A stretch of 64,000 bases of DNA from Microglena sp. YARC (lineage: Eukaryota > Chlorophyta > Chlorophyceae > Chlamydomonadales > Chlamydomonadaceae). The notes beneath the pieces are model-generated. The model was not told where the DNA came from, ran no database searches, and saw nothing but the letters and a program-made list of their open reading frames with translations. Below are positions 37,901 to 44,719 of this stretch, piece after piece. Both the position numbers and the translations under genes were made by a program. Each line of letters starts with the position of its first letter. Within the stretch, counting starts at the first letter, position 1. The DNA is taken from contig CM039464.1 in assembly GCA_022414725.1 (NCBI GenBank), positions 25,820,950 to 25,884,949 on the forward strand. Reading direction: 5' to 3'.

Positions 37901-40356
37901 TACACTGACACATGCCAAAATCACCTCAGGGCTCTTGCCACATACTCCCACACTGGTACAGCCGGTGGTGTTGAGTGTCTGCTCGCATTGGTAGCACCAC
38001 TGCAAATGGGATGGGTAGGGTTGGGTTGGGGGGCGGGTTGGGGTTGTGTGTGTCGGGGGCATGGGAGGGTTGGGTTGGGGTTGGGGCGTGGAATGGCATG
38101 GGGGAGGGGGGGGATCGGATTGGATTGGTTTTTTTTTTGGTGGGGTGGGTGGGGTGGGGCTAGGTTGGGGTTGTGTGCTGGGGGTGGGGCATGGGGTGGG
38201 GGGGGGGAGGGGATGATGTCAGTAGGGGTTGTTTTAACGGTTTTGAGAATTGGCAGTTTCACCATTAGCACCATCAGGAGGTTTAACACCATAAGCACAA
38301 CACCATACACAGTTTAACCCCCACTAGCACAAGCAGTAGTTCCAGCACCATTAGCACAAAACCATTTGCAGGTTCAGCACCATTTTGTGTCCATCGACGG
38401 TGGCTTGATGCTCCTCAGATCTGGATTTATGGGCAGTGTATTTGTATAGTGACTACGTAGAGCATATATGGGCAGTGTATTTGTATAGTGACTACGTAGA
38501 GCATATATGGGCAGTGTATTTGTATAGTGACTACGTAGAGCATATATGGGCAGTGTATTTGTATAGTGACTACGTAGAGCATATATGGGCAGTGTATTTG
38601 TATAGTGACTACGTAGAGCATATATGGGCAGTGTATTTGTATAGTGACTACGTAGAGCATATATGGGCAGTGTATTTGTATGGTGACTACGTAGAGCATA
38701 TATGGGCAGTGTATTTGTATAGTGACTACGTAGAGCATATATGGGCAGTGTAATTGTTTAGTGACTACGTAGAGCATATATGGGCAGTGTAATTGTATAG
38801 TGACTACGTATAGCCCTGCCCAGCCCCGCTGGAAATATTGCTGCGTGTGACCAGAAGTCCAGGATGTCGTGGTATGGCATGGGGTGGGGTGGGGTGGGCT
38901 GGAGGGGGGGATTGAATTGGGTTGGGTTGGGGTTAGGTTTGGGGTTGTGTGTGTGTGGGGGGGGGCATGGGTGGGTGGGTTGCGTTGGGTTGAAGGGAGG
39001 GGGTAGGGGGGGCAGTGCGTGTGGGTGGGTGGTGGGTGAGTGGGGGGCTTGTGTGGGTGGGGGGGTGGGGGGGCGGGGGGGCAATGGGTGTGTTAGTGTG
39101 CGTGTCTCCTTGGGCCTCTGGCGAGGGGGACAGTTTCTGCTAAATCAAGCTAGTGCCAGCCGAGATCTGGGTAGTGGCCAGCAAGAAAAATCCAGAAAAT
39201 AGTATTTATGGGATTTATTGGACGTCTGTGATATAAGGCATGTATCAGGTATTCAGGGTTCTATGCCAGCTGTGGCGGATCAGAATGGTTACACCATTGC
39301 GACATTCGCCAAAGGAGTTAATATGATGTCCGAGTACTCATTCTCTAGTACATATACCGAGCCATACAGTTACACTCTTCCCTCCTCTAGGAGTCCGTCC
39401 TCGGACTCATCGCGTGGTAGTAATCGGTAGGTGTATCATGTCAGTGAGGGATCAGTGAGTCAGCAGGGATTGACGGCAAGGTTTTTAAGTGTCTTATCTC
39501 CATTATTTATTCTGTGAGGGGGGGAGGGTATGCGGTTTCAAACCACTGTTTTTTTAGTGGATACTGGCATCCCTTTCTGGGCCTCCCAGCAGCCCAGCAT
39601 TTGGAAAGGTGGAAATATTAACAATCATGGTGCGCGACGCCCAGGTGAAGCAATTGGGAAGGTTGAGACATTACTCACACCTGGGGGCGCGATGGACCAA
39701 AACGGGTGAAAACAGTAAAATTCCAGCGTGCGCGATATATCGCGGTTAGAAGAGACTCTCTGGTGGTCAGGAATATCGCTGCCCTGCAGCCACCATTTGC
39801 CTGATTGGGACGGAATCTGAACCGGCCTCCCGCGGAAGGGCATTTCAACATTGGGGCCGAAAACGGGGGGCTTGGCCACAAGGGAGGTAGTGTAGCTGAA
39901 TCAAACTAACAAGTCTAGTCGCTTCGACACGAGACAATGGCGGAGGGTACCGGGCTGCAAAGGTTTCTCGTTGACTTAGGCTTGACCCATAAGGCTTTAC
40001 CAGACAAACAAACAGACAGACGGGTGAAACGCCGGGTGAAACGGGGGGCTCCACCAAAAACAACAGTCTGAATCAGATCTAGAAGAGGGGATGGGATGCA
40101 AGTTTATCAAGCTAAGCACAGAAGGCTTGACGTCATGTCACCATCATGGTGCCGCCCAGATCTGCATTTATTGTGGATTGTTGTAAAAAAAACTGACCAT
40201 TTTGTTGCCATCGTCGACATCACTGTGCTCCTCAGACTTGGTCATTGCATCCTTCAGAGTCTTCAACCCAGAGGTCGACTGGGCCTCGCCGGCGCTGACG
40301 GCGAAAATGGGACGCGCTACCGCTACTCGTGCATTTCCGTTGGGCTTCGTGGGCAT
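26662..40356 (-). CDS. HCP: Hybrid cluster protein (hydroxylamine reductase-like), 12 exons
   Basis: Exons in transcript order: 40198-40356 (start uncertain), 37925-37999, 36957-37091, 33944-34002, 33210-33485, 32177-32412, 31356-31538, 30477-30528, 29728-29935, 29391-29556, 28353-28435, 26662-26904; stop TAG. The product is about 620 residues. The N-terminal [4Fe-4S] cysteines are spaced C-X2-C-X8-C-X5-C. All hybrid-cluster ligands are visible: His in TGHDM, Glu in YTHGEM, Cys in TTNC, GGCDG, LGCGK and GQCND, and Glu in WFEQKA. HCPs reduce hydroxylamine in vitro and act on nitric oxide in bacteria; algal ones are thought to be plastidic. Exon 1 could hold a transit peptide (Arg/Ala/Val-rich). 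Exons 3 and 5 are one base short for the frame, and the exon 7/8 junction lacks one base. I think these are sequence errors, but a decayed gene is not excluded. Confidence 0.9.
26905..28352 (-). repeat. HCP intron 11 with two satellites and exon-11 edge copies
   Basis: About 26.9-27.53 kb is built of GTGGTGTGTGGTGAGCAGGATT units. About 27.6-27.91 kb is a CATACATA/ATGCACACAT repeat. Copies of exon 11's donor edge (ACCTTGGCCAGCTCCATGG on the plus strand) are near 28077, 28162, 28256 and 28297. They lie downstream of exon 11 in gene direction. Confidence 0.8.
28353..28435 (-). CDS. HCP: HCP exon 11
   Basis: It encodes [19 protein letters not shown], then VVAMELAK. The Cys of GQCND is a hybrid-cluster ligand. 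Acceptor CCCTAG, donor GTATGT; phases agree with exons 10 and 12. Confidence 0.93.
28436..29390 (-). repeat. HCP intron 10: exon-12 copy, TTACCAGGGCAGTACCATA repeat and GT repeats
   Basis: 28640-28725 is a partial copy of exon 12's end. 28820-29098 holds about 15 units of a 19-mer (ATTACCAGGGCAGTACCAT). GT/TATG microsatellites follow, with poly-G near 29347. A copy of exon 10's donor edge is at 29258-29293 (TCCTCATACCTGGAATGTTT on the plus strand). Confidence 0.85.
29391..29556 (-). CDS. HCP: HCP exon 10
   Basis: It encodes [20 protein letters not shown], later [20 protein letters not shown]. It carries two hybrid-cluster cysteines, GGCDG (the persulfide position in bacterial HCP) and LGCGK. 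Acceptor TTTGTAG, donor GTATGA. Confidence 0.94.
29728..29935 (-). CDS. HCP: HCP exon 9
   Basis: 69 codons plus one base: [20 protein letters not shown], later [20 protein letters not shown]. Acceptor CACCAG, donor GTGTGT. Intron 9 (29557-29727) is mostly GA/GT microsatellite. Confidence 0.93.
29936..30476 (-). repeat. HCP intron 8 with copies of exon 9 (5' edge) and exon 8 (3' edge)
   Basis: 30105-30180 repeats the start of exon 9 (ACGAACGAGACAGGCGTCTC on the minus strand) on the upstream side. 30304-30358 repeats exon 8 through its GTAAGC donor ([12 protein letters not shown]) on the downstream side, without an acceptor. Poly-G and CA repeats fill the rest. Confidence 0.85.
30477..30528 (-). 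CDS. HCP: HCP exon 8
   Basis: A 52-nt exon encoding [16 protein letters not shown]. The Cys is a hybrid-cluster ligand. Donor GTAAGC, acceptor CTTCCCAG. One base is missing at the join to exon 7 for the family sequence (F)PGAI. Confidence 0.88.
30529..31355 (-). repeat. HCP intron 7, GTGGTG/GTATGTGCATG satellites
   Basis: About 0.8 kb of GT-rich repeats. It includes two to three units of about 120 bp with TTAGTTGTGATGCATGTACG and several units of TGTGAGTCTGTTTTGTGTGG. No coding signal. Confidence 0.85.
31356..31538 (-). CDS. HCP: HCP exon 7
   Basis: 61 codons: [20 protein letters not shown], then [20 protein letters not shown], ending KSEFATFQ. It holds the His (GHD) and Glu (HGEM) ligands of the hybrid cluster. 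Acceptor ATGCAG, donor GTACAC. Confidence 0.93.
31539..32176 (-). repeat. HCP intron 6: edge copies of exons 7 and 6
   Basis: Four copies of exon 7's 5' edge (GGGCCATGACATGCATGACC on the minus strand or close to it) lie near 31575-31620, 31660-31700, 31740-31775 and 31835-31866, separated by (GGTT)n. Three copies of exon 6's donor edge lie at about 32000-32155 (GCTAGCTCACCGCAACCAGG on the plus strand). Confidence 0.85.
32177..32412 (-). CDS. HCP: HCP exon 6
   Basis: 78 codons plus two bases: [20 protein letters not shown], later [20 protein letters not shown], then [20 protein letters not shown]. GHPTPxQV is a strong HCP signature. Acceptor CCCGCAG, donor GTGAGC. Confidence 0.93.
32413..33209 (-). 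other. HCP intron 5
   Basis: A GTGAGTGGGTGG repeat adjoins exon 6. Further up is a direct duplication of about 45 bp (ACAATTATAGAAACT...CACCTTCTGGCTTA at about 32919-32963 and 32974-33018), then a C run and a CT microsatellite near 33131-33176. No gene is seen. Confidence 0.7.
33210..33485 (-). CDS. HCP: HCP exon 5, one base short
   Basis: The first part reads [20 protein letters not shown]. After a one-base shift near 33385 it reads [20 protein letters not shown], then [20 protein letters not shown], ending CAYAHHA. The exon is 276 nt, but flanking phases need 277 (modulo 3). This points to a missing base. Confidence 0.85.
33486..33943 (-). other. HCP intron 4 with repeat family 2 copy
   Basis: 33595-33695 is a reverse-strand relative of family 2. 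At 33760-33860 there is an inverted pair (CATATGCTAAAAGCTCATGA and TCATGAGCTTTTAGCATATG, with AACTTGAACTTGG against CCAAGTTCAAGTT), so the segment can form a long hairpin. Confidence 0.7.
33944..34002 (-). CDS. HCP: HCP exon 4
   Basis: 59 nt encoding (N)[19 protein letters not shown]. The TNVNFD signature of HCPs spans the junction with exon 3 (A|AT). Acceptor CACCCAG, donor GTATCC. Confidence 0.92.
34262..35590 (-). repeat. Minisatellite of about 25 units with an exon-3-like core (HCP intron 3)
   Basis: On the plus strand the unit is CTAGAGCCTTCCCTGGCGAA, then CATTGCACCGTTG, then (TG)n, about 45-65 bp depending on the GT length. The GAACATTGCACCGTTG part equals the end region of HCP exon 3 (VNSAMF) and its other copies at 36.47-36.98 kb. 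Confidence 0.9.
35670..36445 (-). repeat. Eleven copies of HCP exon 4's acceptor edge
   Basis: The minus-strand unit is CACCCATCCAG|ATGTCAACT, then TTGATGATGAGCCAAT, then a CCCC/ACAC spacer of 65-90 bp in all. It reproduces the true acceptor and the codons of VNFDDE. All copies are direct and lie upstream of the real exon 4. Confidence 0.9.
36465..36956 (-). repeat. Copies of HCP exon 3's donor edge
   Basis: Repeats of GACTCACTGGTTAAGGTGGA then GAACATT(G/T)CACCG (plus strand) are found near 36565, 36710 and 36833, with a shorter one near 36470. The GTGAGT donor is kept in most. A TTCAAAATCAGAATACAGAA block accompanies three of them. Confidence 0.88.
36957..37091 (-). CDS. HCP: HCP exon 3, one base short
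   Basis: It starts [15 protein letters not shown], shifts frame by one base near 37040, then reads [20 protein letters not shown] and MFSTLT. Acceptor CTCACAG, donor GTGAGT. The length is 135 nt, but the neighbouring phases need 136 (modulo 3). Confidence 0.88.
37092..37924 (-). repeat. HCP intron 2: CATA microsatellite, dispersed repeats 3 and 1
   Basis: (CATA)n at about 37130-37330, a relative of family 3 at 37390-37620 and family 1 copy 3 at 37736-37856. No coding signal. Confidence 0.7.
37925..37999 (-). CDS. HCP: HCP exon 2, [4Fe-4S] cluster motif
   Basis: 25 codons: [20 protein letters not shown], then GKSPE. The four Cys give the C-X2-C-X8-C-X5-C spacing of the class I type N-terminal cubane. 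It joins exon 1 (NKM) and exon 3 (VAGLQ) in phase 0. Confidence 0.95.
38430..38815 (+). repeat. 39-bp satellite, ten units
   Basis: The unit is TATGGGCAGTGTATTTGTAT plus AGTGACTACGTAGAGCATA. The copies are nearly identical. Because 39 is divisible by three, both strands show long repetitive open frames that I consider non-coding. Confidence 0.95.
39218..39430 (+). CDS. Small hypothetical open frame inside HCP intron 1
   Basis: 70 codons from ATG to TAG. It reads [20 protein letters not shown], then a Ser/Tyr-rich end ([19 protein letters not shown]). Codon use is less biased than the surroundings. An acceptor-like TATTCAG at about 39252-39258 would allow an exon. No family is recognised; it may be a transposon relic. 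Confidence 0.25.
   Translation: MDVCDIRHVSGIQGSMPAVADQNGYTIATFAKGVNMMSEYSFSSTYTEPYSYTLPSSRSPSSDSSRGSNR
40198..40356 (-). CDS. HCP: HCP exon 1, possible transit peptide
   Basis: The exon ends NKM at the donor GTCAGT and joins exon 2 (WCYQC) in phase 0. The frame runs back through [20 protein letters not shown] and then [15 protein letters not shown] placed the start at the ATG at 40356. The frame stays open to an ATG at 40467, and an acceptor-like CTGCAG at about 40368-40373 would allow another upstream exon. A short basic, Ala/Val-rich N-terminus fits an organelle transit peptide, most likely plastid. Confidence 0.65.
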
Positions 40357-40467
40357 AAGGGTGCAGGCTCTGCAGGGTGGACCAGAGGGTGCGTAAGTAA
40401 AGATGTCGCCAGCTGCGACACACGAGGCCGGTTCAGGTTTCGCCAAATGGAAAGACCAAGCCCACAT

Positions 40468-41150
40468 CCATTGACCTGGCCTGGCCCAGTGCTATTCCCG
40501 GGGACATGGGCCAAAGGGAAAGGTGGCAGGGGGTGTCCGGGATAGTGCCGGACAGTCAAAAATTCCTGCTGCACGACCGCACGGCGCACGGCCTGCCCCA
40601 CAAGGACAACAGCTGTCACTATCTACGAGCCAAGTGGTGCAAGATTTCGACTCACCGGTGCTTTCCTGAAGCCCCTACCACGCAGCGCTTGCCGAAAGAC
40701 GTCAACATGTTCCCAGATTGGCGTCGGAGATTGAAGGGATTGAAATGCTTGATTGTGAGGAAAGTAAAGGAGAGAAATCTTGAAGAGGGCAGCGAAGATG
40801 TCCTCTTATGCGTCGGAATGAAACTCCGACACGACACGTCAGTTGGAATCTCCGACACCATCACATGGCCTCCGAGACCGTCCGAGACCATCACATGGCC
40901 TCCGCCTCCGGGACCATCAGCACGGGCCAGGTCAGAAATTTCCACTATGGTTACTCTACTTGGTAGATTTCTACTCCTGAAGGCCCTCTTTCGCCGAAGT
41001 AGCTGCATCAGCGCGCTCGTATGCGCGATTTTGGACAACGTGTAAGGTTCCACTTCCTCACAGTCCTTCGATTGCGAGCCAGGTTCTGCTGAGAACTCTT
41101 CAGCGCGCTCATGAGCGTGCACTCTTCTTCGACTTGGTCATGTTTTAATA
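40468..41150. other. Presumed HCP upstream region
   Basis: It contains overlapping open frames on both strands (179 codons plus, 156 codons minus) without motifs. It also has a short direct repeat of CCGAGACCATCACATGGCCTCC type at about 40855-40915. I cannot say whether this is promoter, 5' UTR or another gene. Confidence 0.35.
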
Positions 41151-41229
41151 TTGGTGCCTAGCTGTCATGGTTTCGGGGCTGAATTAAAATGGACGATTTC
41201 AGCAGATCTTTCCCCGCTTTTATTTGGTC

Positions 41230-41486
41230 TCTTGATTGACCAATTGGAATCGTGGAGAAGTTTTTTACCGATAAATGTGGTGAAGAGGAAGATATTAGAA
41301 TTGCTGATAACATTTGCAGAGTAATCTTGTGTGCCAATGATCTAGCTATCATGAGCGAGTCACAGTCAGGCTTGCAGATTATACTAAATGGTCTGGGAGA
41401 CTTCTGTCAAGCTTATAGGCTGGAAGTAAACATATGTACCGGTAAATCTGAGGTTGTAGTATTTAATAGTGTCCTTATACGGTAAA
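41230..41486 (+). pseudogene. LINE reverse-transcriptase fragment (catalytic block onward)
   Basis: It reads RVILCANDLAIMSESQSGLQ, then FCQAYRLEVN and EVVVFN. The block aligns with the RT active site, but YADD has become CAND, so it is inactive. Confidence 0.72.
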
Positions 41487-41520
41487 TGGAAGAATTACCT
41501 ATAAATGGCAGCTAACGTTA

Positions 41521-41591
41521 TGTTATTGGCGGCTGTGTACCAGACCGATATCTGATTCAGATATCGGTCTGGTACACTGCCGCCAATAACA
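41521..41591. repeat. Near-perfect 35-bp inverted repeat (hairpin)
   Basis: The left arm TGTTATTGGCGGCTGTGTAC continues to GATATCTGA. The right arm is its reverse complement with one mismatch, leaving essentially no loop. It lies between two convergent RT fragments. Confidence 0.9.
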
Positions 41592-41823
41592 AAATATGGT
41601 AAAATACGACATCTTTTCACTTAAAATACGGTGTACGGTGTATGGTCGGCGAAAGACAAAATACGCTGTTTTCGCACAACACTGTTCATACCGGTACAAT
41701 TTCGCATGGTCGTGCGCTCACGCAAACGTGTAACTCTTATGTTCGTGTTGCGTTGTTCCTTGTCCTCTTATTGACAGCTGGCTGACTGCTCCACAGGCCT
41801 GGATTTTTACAACATACTCCAAC

Positions 41824-42260
41824 TCAGTTTGTCACGGGTAAAAACTTTAACTGGGGGAGTTTCTTCAACAAAGAAATAATAAGTTCGCTGGGAAAGATCA
41901 TCTCTTGTTTAACGCCTGCCCCAGCTAAGAAGGCAGAGCTAATACGATTGCTTTCACGTACTCTCATACGGACTTGTTTATACATGTTTCTCCGGGTATT
42001 CAGGTTATTGCCGTGAATACCCATCTGTTCAAGGCAGCTCCAAAGGATGCTTCTGTTGACGTGATGTAAGCCCGTCCATCGCATACTTACGAGGCGGTTC
42101 CCTTAATACCCATTGGGCACGTCCTTAGAGGTCATTCTGTGGCAATTCTTGGATGTTCAAATTTCCATTTTTTCTTCTTCTTCTGTTGACACTGTCATAA
42201 GCCTCCCTAAAGTCAATGAAAACACAAAATACCGTTTTTATTGGTAAAGCTCCACCGTGT
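41824..42260 (-). pseudogene. LINE reverse-transcriptase fragment (upstream blocks)
   Basis: Minus-strand frames read FCVFIDFREAYDSVN (about 42190-42240), then NRSILWSCLEQMGIHG, NMYKQVRMRVRESNRISSAF and LAGAGVKQE. These are RT blocks that normally precede the piece at 41230-41486, but here they face it. Frameshifts are present. Confidence 0.72.
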
Positions 42261-42299
42261 GGCGCAGTATAAAAGCTGCATCGACAGTGCTCCTATTTG

Positions 42300-42460
42300 G
42301 TCTAAAAACAAATCGGCCGACAACACGTCTGCCCACAACACCCTCCTAAATCACCCATGGGTTATGGATCTAGCCACTTAGCCCCCCAAGGCCAACCCCT
42401 TCACCCCTAATCTAATCTAATCTGGACGGGGGGCAAACTCATCCCTGCCAAGAGATGAAT
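42300..42460 (+). mobile_element. LINE 3'-part fragment
   Basis: CACAACACCCTCCTAAATCA, GGGTTATGG and GGACGGGG(G)GCAAACTC match the stretch that follows the LINE fragment in the 1.5-kb units (about 21003-21130). Confidence 0.6.
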
Positions 42461-42577
42461 TGATCCAGCATCTTCATACTTTCATGGATAAACAGGGGAA
42501 GCTTCGCTCCGTCCAATAAACAGGGGAAGCTTCGCTCCGTCCGATCGCTTCGTACATTTAGATAATAAAAGGTAATG

Positions 42578-42780
42578 ATAACGCCTGGTGGGGCGTGGTG
42601 TTAAGGGAGCCCGTCGTACGCGGGTTGGGAGCGGTCTCCTACCTCAACTGGACAAGCTACCATCGCGGTTGACAACGACCTGCAACGCCAAGAGCGACCG
42701 AAGGGAGTCGATCCCCAGACTCTTCGTCCTCAAAGCGATCTGTCTACCACTAGACCATTGTGTATCACTGAGAGGGGCTA
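42578..42780 (-). mobile_element. tRNA-derived SINE, family A
   Basis: Closely similar to 18318-18535 over its whole length. On the minus strand the tail AACACCACGCCCCACCAGGC ends in GTTATCATTACC. Confidence 0.72.
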
Positions 42781-42879
42781 CATTTAGATATAAAGGATAA
42801 ACAGAGGAAGCTTCGCTTGACCTTCCACTTACCAGTCTCGGCATTGATTTTTGCTGAGTATGTAACTATATCCTCTCTC

Positions 42880-43010
42880 TCTCTCCACTTACCGGTCATT
42901 AAGGCTTCGGTGACCGGAGTTCGAGCCCCGCTGCCGGAAGACGGCGGGTGGTTTCTCGAGTCCGACTTTAGGGCGGTGTTGTTTCACTGCTAGGACATGA
43001 GCCCCTTGTA
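42880..43010 (+). other. tRNA-like remnant
   Basis: It contains GTCATTAAGGCTTCGGTGAC and GGAGTTCGAGCCCCG, resembling tRNA D- and T-arm sequence, followed by GGCGGGTGGTTTCTCGAGTC. It may be a third SINE type. No intact cloverleaf is evident. Confidence 0.35.
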
Positions 43011-43334
43011 ATCTTTCTTTCCACTTACGGATTGAACATCAGATAATGCAGAGGAATCATTCTGCTCTTCGAATGGGAAATCAGGTTGCGATATTTTCTT
43101 CTCCAATTCAGTGAGGCTTCGTCAGTCTATTAAAAAAGCACACGATGTTTTGCAAAATGTTTTCAAAAAAGTAAAGAAGCACGCGACGTTTATCTTGAAC
43201 GGCTTCAGAATCACGAATCAGAAGTTACGAATAGCAAAAAAGCTATTCCTTGGTGTTACGGGGTTTCATACCCACGGAAGTTTGCCTCAAGAGACAAACC
43301 AGCAACATGAAGGATATAGCGAAGAGGTAATTGT

Positions 43335-43450
43335 GTATGTTGTTACAGGCCAAGGGGAGCCAAATAGGCTAAATAATATTGCACGACCATGATGGCAGGA
43401 GGGGCTAAAATGAAACAAGCACTGACGAACTGAACCCCAAACAATCGTTT
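43335..43450 (+). repeat. Dispersed repeat family 1, copy 4 of 4
   Basis: AAGGGGAGCCAAATAGGCTA, later AAACAAGCACTGACGAACTG and AACCCCAAACAATCG. The latter part is shared exactly with 37825-37850. Confidence 0.6.
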
Positions 43451-43599
43451 AAACGACAAGGGCCCTACTGAGTTCGTGATGTAGGCAATATGATTATACT
43501 CTTTTAATTTAATCATGAACCACAATGCGACAATAATTTAATTTTGCGATTATAATCAATTTCATAATACATGTTTAACATATTTCCATCCTTCAAAGG

Positions 43600-43900
43600 A
43601 TTCAGGATTCACGACCAGGGTTGTTCAAGAGAATCCCTAGCTCTTCTTCCTGAGACGGAACCAACTTTATAGCCTCCTTCCTGAGACGCAACCAATTTCA
43701 TAGCCTGCGTCCAGAGATGGAACCGATCAGCATAGCCTGCGTCCTGACCCGCAACCAACCCACAACCGACCCATAGGAGACGCAACCGACCCGCAACCGA
43801 CCCGTCTGCGACGCGACCAACCCACTCAAGCTGTGTCTGCGACGGAACGGACACTCCCCACTTTGCGTCTAAGGCCGCAACGGACCCTCAGACATTCTGT
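43600..43900 (-). repeat. Degenerate short tandem repeat around GACGCAACC
   Basis: GAGACGCAACC and GACCCGCAACCGACCC units recur about ten times. The origin is unknown. No gene is seen from 43450 to 44530. Confidence 0.6.
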
Positions 43901-44427
43901 CTGCAATTGTTCACGACCAGCCTCATGCTAGAGTCTTCATCGAACAACATAAGTTCAATTCTCAGTTTCTCAAAAAGCAATTTCCTATCCCAAGAGGGCA
44001 TTCTAACATGAAATGCATTTCATCTTCTACCTTGCTTCTACCACCACCAACCATATCACAGCACCTGCAAGCTTTACTAGAACGAGAGGTACTCCTATCA
44101 GATCCAACAGTCAAATTGTGAGCTAACAGACATTCAGTCTTGCCACCGTATGCATTTAATAGCATCCTTATTATTCAATAAGGTAGTGTAGCCGTGTAGG
44201 TTCAACTATACCTACCTGCTGTTATCTGACATCATCCAAGTCGCATACGTAATATATATTTAATACCGTCCCCTTGGTTACCACCAAGTTGACTGGGATT
44301 CACTATACTAAGAGATTGCAAGTAGGCTACGCGTTGGCCAAAACTAAAACATGGTAGTGTGCCTGACAGCTGACTTCTATATCTATATCTCTATATCTAT
44401 ATATCAGTATCTCGCTAAACTGCATAT

Positions 44428-44459
44428 TTACACTATATATGTGTGTGTATTAGCTTACA
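44428..44459 (-). terminator. Candidate polyadenylation motifs of SEC24
   Basis: TGTAA occurs on the minus strand at 44455-44459 and 44428-44432, about 80 and 105 nt after the SEC24 stop. TGTAA is the usual poly(A) signal in volvocalean green algae. Confidence 0.45.
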
Positions 44460-44536
44460 TCATTATATTTGTTGTAAGACAGATATCTATACAGAGAAGC
44501 ACACATTTATATGTATATATATGCTGTGGGGGCCCT

Positions 44537-44719
44537 TTACTTCATGGCCCCCTGGTGCATGGTCATCATGTAATCTGAGTATGAGGCGGTGGCTTGGCTT
44601 CTGTCCTCCACAAAGTAGGGCAGCACGTGGACCTCCAGTGGAGAGCCCTGACGGATGATGAAGCATTGTTGGTGCACTCGGCGCTTGGATCTCAGCGTGC
44701 GCAACACAGCACACACTCG
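44537..44719 (-). CDS. SEC24: SEC24 exon J (C-terminus)
   Basis: 60 codons plus TAA: RVCAVLRTLRSKRRVHQQCF, then IIRQGSPLEVHVLPYFVEDR, ending MMTMHQGAMK. Acceptor TTCCCAG. It joins exon H (SPMSK) in phase 0. Confidence 0.93.
   Translation of the reverse strand, partial: RVCAVLRTLRSKRRVHQQCFIIRQGSPLEVHVLPYFVEDRSQATASYSDYMMTMHQGAMK

Larger units (their letters stand above)
38000..40197 (-). other. HCP intron 1
   Basis: It contains GGGTTGGG-rich sequence (38010-38220 and 38880-39090), the 39-bp satellite at 38430-38815, and a plus-strand open frame at 39218-39430. Unassigned, transposon-like sequence lies at 39430-40080. No HCP exon was recognised inside. Confidence 0.6.

Noticed and set aside
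38427..38777. Repetitive [13 protein letters not shown] open frame
   Set aside because: The 39-bp satellite length is divisible by three, so open frames arise on both strands without selection.
39625..40063. Minus-strand open frames of 68-84 codons in HCP intron 1
   Set aside because: Overlapping frames of similar length without motifs; likely transposon-derived intron sequence.
26662..40356. HCP as the type VI secretion Hcp tube protein
   Set aside because: Only the abbreviation is shared. The metal ligands and sequence are those of the hybrid cluster protein.
40506..41122. Two overlapping open frames (179 and 156 codons) as genes
   Set aside because: No domain, no splice context and no codon bias distinguishes either strand; left as unassigned HCP upstream sequence.
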